A stretch of 10,615 bases of DNA, from positions 1 to 10,615 of the forward strand of contig UZAE01012502.1 of NCBI GenBank assembly GCA_900617975.1, in the 5' to 3' direction. Source of the stretch: Rodentolepis nana. Taxonomy: Eukaryota > Platyhelminthes > Cestoda > Cyclophyllidea > Hymenolepididae. The position numbers and the translations under genes are program-made. Numbering within the stretch: the first letter of the stretch is position 1; every line of letters begins with the position of its first letter. The notes below the pieces were generated by a model. It worked only from the letters and a program-made list of their open reading frames with translations. It did not search any database and had not been told where the DNA came from. Positions 1 to 10,615 of the stretch are shown piece after piece.

Positions 1-1903
1 TCGTTGTTTACAATTTGGCCAAAAAAATCGATAGACAAACCCCAATCATTTTATGGATATTTGGATATATTTTGTAATTGTAAAGTAGAAGAAGGAAGTT
101 GCTAGGAACAATTTCATTCTCCAGACTAAATAATAACAATCGTTTTGAATTGTATTCAATTAAGCATCGATTTAACAGCCTAATAGATCAGTGAATAGCT
201 CATCGATATCCAGTGATAAATTTCAGTCGAGAGGCTATAGACTGGTTCATTAACGATAAGAGAATTAGAAAGATTAACCTCATCTCAGTGAAAAAATCTT
301 AGGCTCTAATGCCTTTTATTAATTGGATAATGATCTACTGCGAAAGAATTCCCTCGACCTATCTCTATACTTTGGCATGATATACATTCCATGGTAAGTG
401 AACGACTCCCAATGGGCCTAATCCCTTTTGAATGACTGATCGGCAGGCTCTATTTTCCCTTTCAAAAGTGCTCTCTCCTCTTTGAAATCCACAGGGGATT
501 GACATACAGTGGGGTTATGGTAGTTTGAAGTCAGAAGTCAACTGCCAGTTAATAGACTTTTTTGCCGTATGAGTATACGTTGCCCAGGGTGCACCACGTG
601 GAGGTAAGTCTATCGCACACCCCTGCTGAGGAATAGTAAACCTGTTGCAGTTAATGGGAGTGGCGCAGTAGAGTGTGAATGACATACTGAATAAGTCAGG
701 TGACGTACCAGTGAGGTGAGGTTCTTATTAATAACGCGAAACTTCATGCAAGAATAACGAGTTATGTAACTTGCCACCCATCGGGGCTTTTATTATATTA
801 AGTGATTCAGCATCACGAGAATCGTTAAGTGAAGGACTATTAGTTTCCCATAGTGCGATGATGACACAGCAGTTAGGGGCCTATTAGTAAGGCTAGTAAA
901 AAGGGGTGACAGAAATGTGTATTTTTCCCATCTTGCCTTTCTCGTGAAAAGTAAAATGCGCATCTTTTAAAGCATTCTCTCCCCAAATATCAAAATGTGC
1001 GAACTACCAAGCTCTCGGAAAGCATTACTCATTACCACTTTGCCCTAAGGGCTTCAGTTAGAAAAAGCCACAACTAACCTACACGCGCCAACTAGCATCC
1101 TTGAGGCACGCATTTATTGGCCCTCATGGTAAGAGGTTGGTAAAATGCCTAGAGCATTTACAAGATTTTAAAATTTTCATCATTTACATTGAAAATAATT
1201 TTATATTTTCAGAAAACACCTTCGAAAACATTACGCTAAATAAAATTATAGTTGGCCAATCCTAAATTACACGAAGTTAGTAGATAAATCAAGCAGTAAG
1301 ATGCGTTTTCAAATAGATTCATAAACTTTAGCGCTTGATTTGATTAAGCCAGCAAATCACAGCAAGTTTGATTTCGTTATATCTTTGAGATTTCAGATGA
1401 ATACTTTCGAAATGAATGGAGTGGTCAATATGGGAATGAATTCGATTAATTTAATGGAGCTCTACAAAGCATTGGAAATACTCCGCGGCACCTTTTCCCT
1501 TAAATGGGAAAAAATCTGATACTTCCGATACATTAATACTTTTTTATTTCACGTATATCAAAAGAATAACTTACACCACTGAAGCATCATTGATAAGAGG
1601 TACAAATTTTGGTCTTAATAAAACGAGAAAGGCATGGTTACTTTAAGACAAGGTTATGTGTTACTGAAATATTTTAAGTAGAAACTTAAATCAAGACTTC
1701 AGTAATATTTGATGTAAAACCCGCAATGCAATGGGTCATGTGGTCTGTTAATTGATCCAGTTGTAAAACCAATTCATGATAAGGGAAGAGAATATTCTGA
1801 ACAAAACATGAATAGGAATATACGAAATATTACAAATTATTCGCGTTGTCACAAGACCCACTTCTCGATTTGGTTTAAAATGCTAGTCAGAAAAATCAAG
1901 GAA

Positions 1904-1956
1904 AAGTCAAAATAAGTTAAAGTTCTTAAAAATGAATTTTTAATGAGTTTTGACTT
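1904..1956. repeat. Nested inverted repeat
   Basis: Outer arms AAGTCAAAA (1904-1912) and TTTTGACTT (1948-1956) are perfect reverse complements. Inside them, TTAAAAA (1926-1932) and TTTTTAA (1937-1943) form a second perfect pair around a 4-nt loop. A further imperfect hairpin starts directly at its right edge. This may be the remnant of a small palindromic element or only AT-rich structure; no target-site duplication was recognised. Confidence 0.6.
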
Positions 1957-1998
1957 GACTAAGAAGGGGTATTGAAAATATCCTTCTAATTGAGTCAA
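1955..1998. repeat. Imperfect hairpin
   Basis: The left arm begins TTGACT and runs into AAGAAGG; the right arm is CCTTCT, then AATT, then GAGTCAA. Read as a reverse complement, the right arm matches the left except for about four extra bases, with a loop of roughly 14 nt. It shares its first two bases with the preceding nested inverted repeat, so about 95 bp here is almost continuous inverted repeat. Confidence 0.5.
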
Positions 1999-2176
1999 CA
2001 TGGGAAGTTTGGATGAATAATTTGGTTTGACAGATCACTTGCATATAACATCTAATGGGGTGAAATAACAGCAATTTACGCTATGGTATCCTTAAAATAA
2101 TGATATTTTGATAAAAGCCTTGTTTTAGTACACTAAATATTTGACCTAGATAAGAAGTTTCTATAGCAATTAGCAT

Positions 2177-2208
2177 CTCCGCGCAAATAAAACAATGAAT
2201 TTGCGGAG
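2177..2208. repeat. GC-rich hairpin in AT-rich DNA
   Basis: CTCCGC, a two-base GC bulge and AAAT (2177-2188) pair with ATTTGCGGAG (2199-2208) across a 10-nt loop. The ten paired positions include five or six G:C pairs in a locally very AT-rich region, so it stands out. It lies about 460 bp upstream of the kinase start codon. No function can be assigned. Confidence 0.55.
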
Positions 2209-2574
2209 AAATATACTAATGGGCTCTTAAATTTTAGTTGTAAGTATATAGAGACTGATTTAACTTTATATGGAAAATGTTTCCGCCAATATTATGACAT
2301 ATATTATATGATAGAATTTGTAGGATAAAAATTAAAATTAATTTATTTAATGTTCATATATGTTGGACACTTAAATTATATTATATCGCCATTTGTTAGT
2401 AATCTGCATATATATTGTCATTTAGAAATATATGTTCTTAAAATTTCACGTTTTTATTCAAAACTATATGTTTTTCGCCCTATAATTCATATTTTTGAAA
2501 TAATGCTTAATGCATTTTAAGTCTATTCCCCCTTATTACGTTGAGACAGTATAATTTTTTTAATTTATAATAAA

Positions 2575-9775
<7,201 letters not shown>

Positions 9776-9850
9776 TTCTTTTATGTTATTCCTCTTTTTC
9801 TTTGGCGTCGGAACGAAAAATAATAATAATATTAATAAAAATTATTGATA
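9776..9850 (+). other. Kinase 3' UTR
   Basis: Short AT-rich stretch between the stop codon and the retroelement tail, with a pyrimidine-rich run (9780-9803) and TAA/ATT repeats. It contains the poly(A) signal. If cleavage follows 10-30 bases after the signal, the transcript end falls at or inside the retroelement tail. Confidence 0.5.
9834..9839 (+). terminator. Poly(A) signal AATAAA
   Basis: Canonical hexamer about 60 bp after the kinase stop codon and the only clear one in this 3' region on the + strand. Its position suits a short 3' UTR, but AT-rich simple sequence surrounds it, so chance occurrence is possible. Confidence 0.55.
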
Positions 9851-9944
9851 TTTATTTATTTATTTCAAACGGCAGGCTTTATGATATTTATCATTAGCCC
9901 TTAAACTTTGACTTCAGCTTCCTCCATGGGTGGGGGGTACATGT

Positions 9945-9972
9945 ATAGCAGTTAATTAATAGCAGTTCATTA
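9945..9972 (-). repeat. 14-bp tandem duplication at the retroelement stop codon
   Basis: The + strand unit ATAGCAGTTAATTA (9945-9958) is followed immediately by ATAGCAGTTCATTA (9959-9972), identical except for one base. The reverse-strand stop codon (9956-9958) lies at the end of the first copy, right at the junction. Because 14 is not a multiple of three, the duplication changed the reading frame at this point. Confidence 0.65.
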
Positions 9973-10615
9973 GCTGTCTTCTTGCTTCCCAGTATCTCTG
10001 GCTTTCCATCGTTGTCTTTAGAGCTGGACATCGAATCAGGTGGTTCTTCTTCATTTCCTCCTGTAGGTTACATAGAGGGCATGTGAGTTGAGTGTATACT
10101 CCCAGTCTGTGAAGGCGTTTTGCCAAGCAATCGTGTCCGGTACGTAGTCTGAACTCAACAACGGCAACGATACTTGGCCTGTCGGGTATGTCGGAGAGTG
10201 CCACTGTCCACTGTTTCTCCATTGTTTGAGCTTTGAGTTCGTTGCACCTTGAGGTCTGCAATTCTCTCCTGAATAAGGTCTTCATTGTGTTGAAAGACAT
10301 CGGCCGGTCTCTGCCTTGCAAAATCGTTGTCCCCTTCTTAGCAAGTGTGTCAACAAGCTCATTGCCTTTAATGTCACAGTGACCAGGAATCCATTTTAGG
10401 ACCACTGTTTTGTTTTTCTCTCTCAGCAGCTCATAGAGTTTTCTACATTCCTTTATCTCAGCTGTTTTGGGTGGCTCTCTGCTTCCACTTGAGTTTATTC
10501 CTGACTGTGAGTCTGAAAGTATCACCGTTTTGGTGAATTTCGTATCCAGGCAACATAATTGGCATAGTGCTATCCTAATGGCCTCTATTTCTCCTTCAAA
10601 AGCAGATCTATTGTT
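9956..10615 (-). CDS. Retrotransposon ORF2 C-terminus: RNase H domain plus CCHC motif (partial)
   Basis: This is the C-terminal 219 residues of a retroelement polyprotein, open to the window edge and so lacking its start and reverse transcriptase. RNase H would remove the RNA strand of RNA-DNA hybrids made during target-primed reverse transcription. Visible catalytic features: Glu in FEGEIEAI (residue 9 of the visible part), Asp in VILSDSQSG (35), then WIPGHC...GNELVDTLAKKG with His79 and Asp89. The first catalytic Asp lies upstream, outside the window. A C-x2-C-x9-H-x3-C motif (C179, C182, H192, C196) follows, the usual C-terminal zinc-knuckle-like signature of I/Jockey-group ORF2 proteins. 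The frame continues upstream of the GTG at 10523-10525, so that codon is not a start. The segments EFRLRTGHDCLAKRLHRLG and RYWEARRQ resemble arthropod elements as I remember them. Confidence 0.85.
   Translation of the reverse strand, partial: NNRSAFEGEIEAIRIALCQLCCLDTKFTKTVILSDSQSGINSSGSREPPKTAEIKECRKLYELLREKNKTVVLKWIPGHCDIKGNELVDTLAKKGTTILQGRDRPMSFNTMKTLFRRELQTSRCNELKAQTMEKQWTVALSDIPDRPSIVAVVEFRLRTGHDCLAKRLHRLGVYTQLTCPLCNLQEEMKKNHLIRCPALKTTMESQRYWEARRQLMNCY

Larger units (their letters stand above)
9851..10615 (-). mobile_element. 3' part of a non-LTR retrotransposon (I/Jockey group), runs off window
   Basis: On the reverse strand this holds, in order, an RNase H and CCHC coding end, a 3' UTR of about 90 bp, and a tail of AAAT units (9851-9865 read as TTTA on the + strand). 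Ending in a short tandem repeat rather than long poly(A) is typical of several I/Jockey-group elements. The reverse transcriptase and 5' parts lie beyond position 10615. GC content is clearly higher than in the kinase introns, as expected for inserted DNA. The open frame is unbroken, suggesting a fairly recent copy. The 3' boundary is placed at the end of the repeat; a target-site duplication cannot be judged without the 5' end. Confidence 0.8.

Noticed and set aside
594..601. CCACGTGG palindrome as a kinase promoter E-box
   Set aside because: It lies 2 kb from the start codon with no neighbouring promoter signals; single 8-mers of this kind are common by chance.
10523..10525. GTG as start of the retroelement reading frame
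   Set aside because: The frame stays open upstream to the window edge and encodes the preceding RNase H strand with the catalytic Glu, so the protein starts outside the window.

Overview
The window is genomic DNA from an AT-rich invertebrate animal. The main gene is split into eight exons with GT-AG introns, and it is followed by the 3' end of an RNase H-bearing non-LTR retrotransposon. The species cannot be fixed from the sequence. The kinase is an animal CDKL-family protein. The retroelement's C-terminal part reads like arthropod I/Jockey-group elements. The mix of very short (58 and 67 bp) and kilobase-long introns with G and C homopolymer runs would also fit a flatworm. I see no bacterial features, tRNA, rRNA or CRISPR array.

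Layout. Positions 1-2664 are upstream DNA with no coding region I can support, only hairpins and a possible 5' leader just before the start codon. Positions 2665-9775 (+ strand) hold a complete CDKL1/CDKL4-type protein kinase gene. Its exons are 2665-2832, 2988-3109, 3648-3720, 5442-5532, 5761-5961, 8995-9077, 9136-9204 and 9272-9775. They join in frame to 1311 nt (436 residues plus stop), and every kinase motif expected of an active enzyme is present. Introns 2 and 3 hold G15, G9, C12 and GT tracts, repeated octamers and a possible decayed coding stretch. Intron 5 (3 kb) holds hairpins and a small repeat family but no gene I can support. A poly(A) signal lies at 9834-9839.

From 9851 to the window end, in the opposite orientation, lies the 3' part of a non-LTR retrotransposon: an AAAT-repeat tail, a short 3' UTR, and an uninterrupted RNase H plus CCHC reading frame that runs off the window. 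The two units converge tail to tail, with about 75 bp between the kinase stop and the retroelement tail.

The kinase and the retroelement have no evident functional link. I did not find a clear new biological system. The points most worth checking are the strong splice donor just before the kinase stop codon, the retroelement end abutting the kinase gene, the octamer and G-tract cluster in intron 2, and the decayed reading frame in intron 3.
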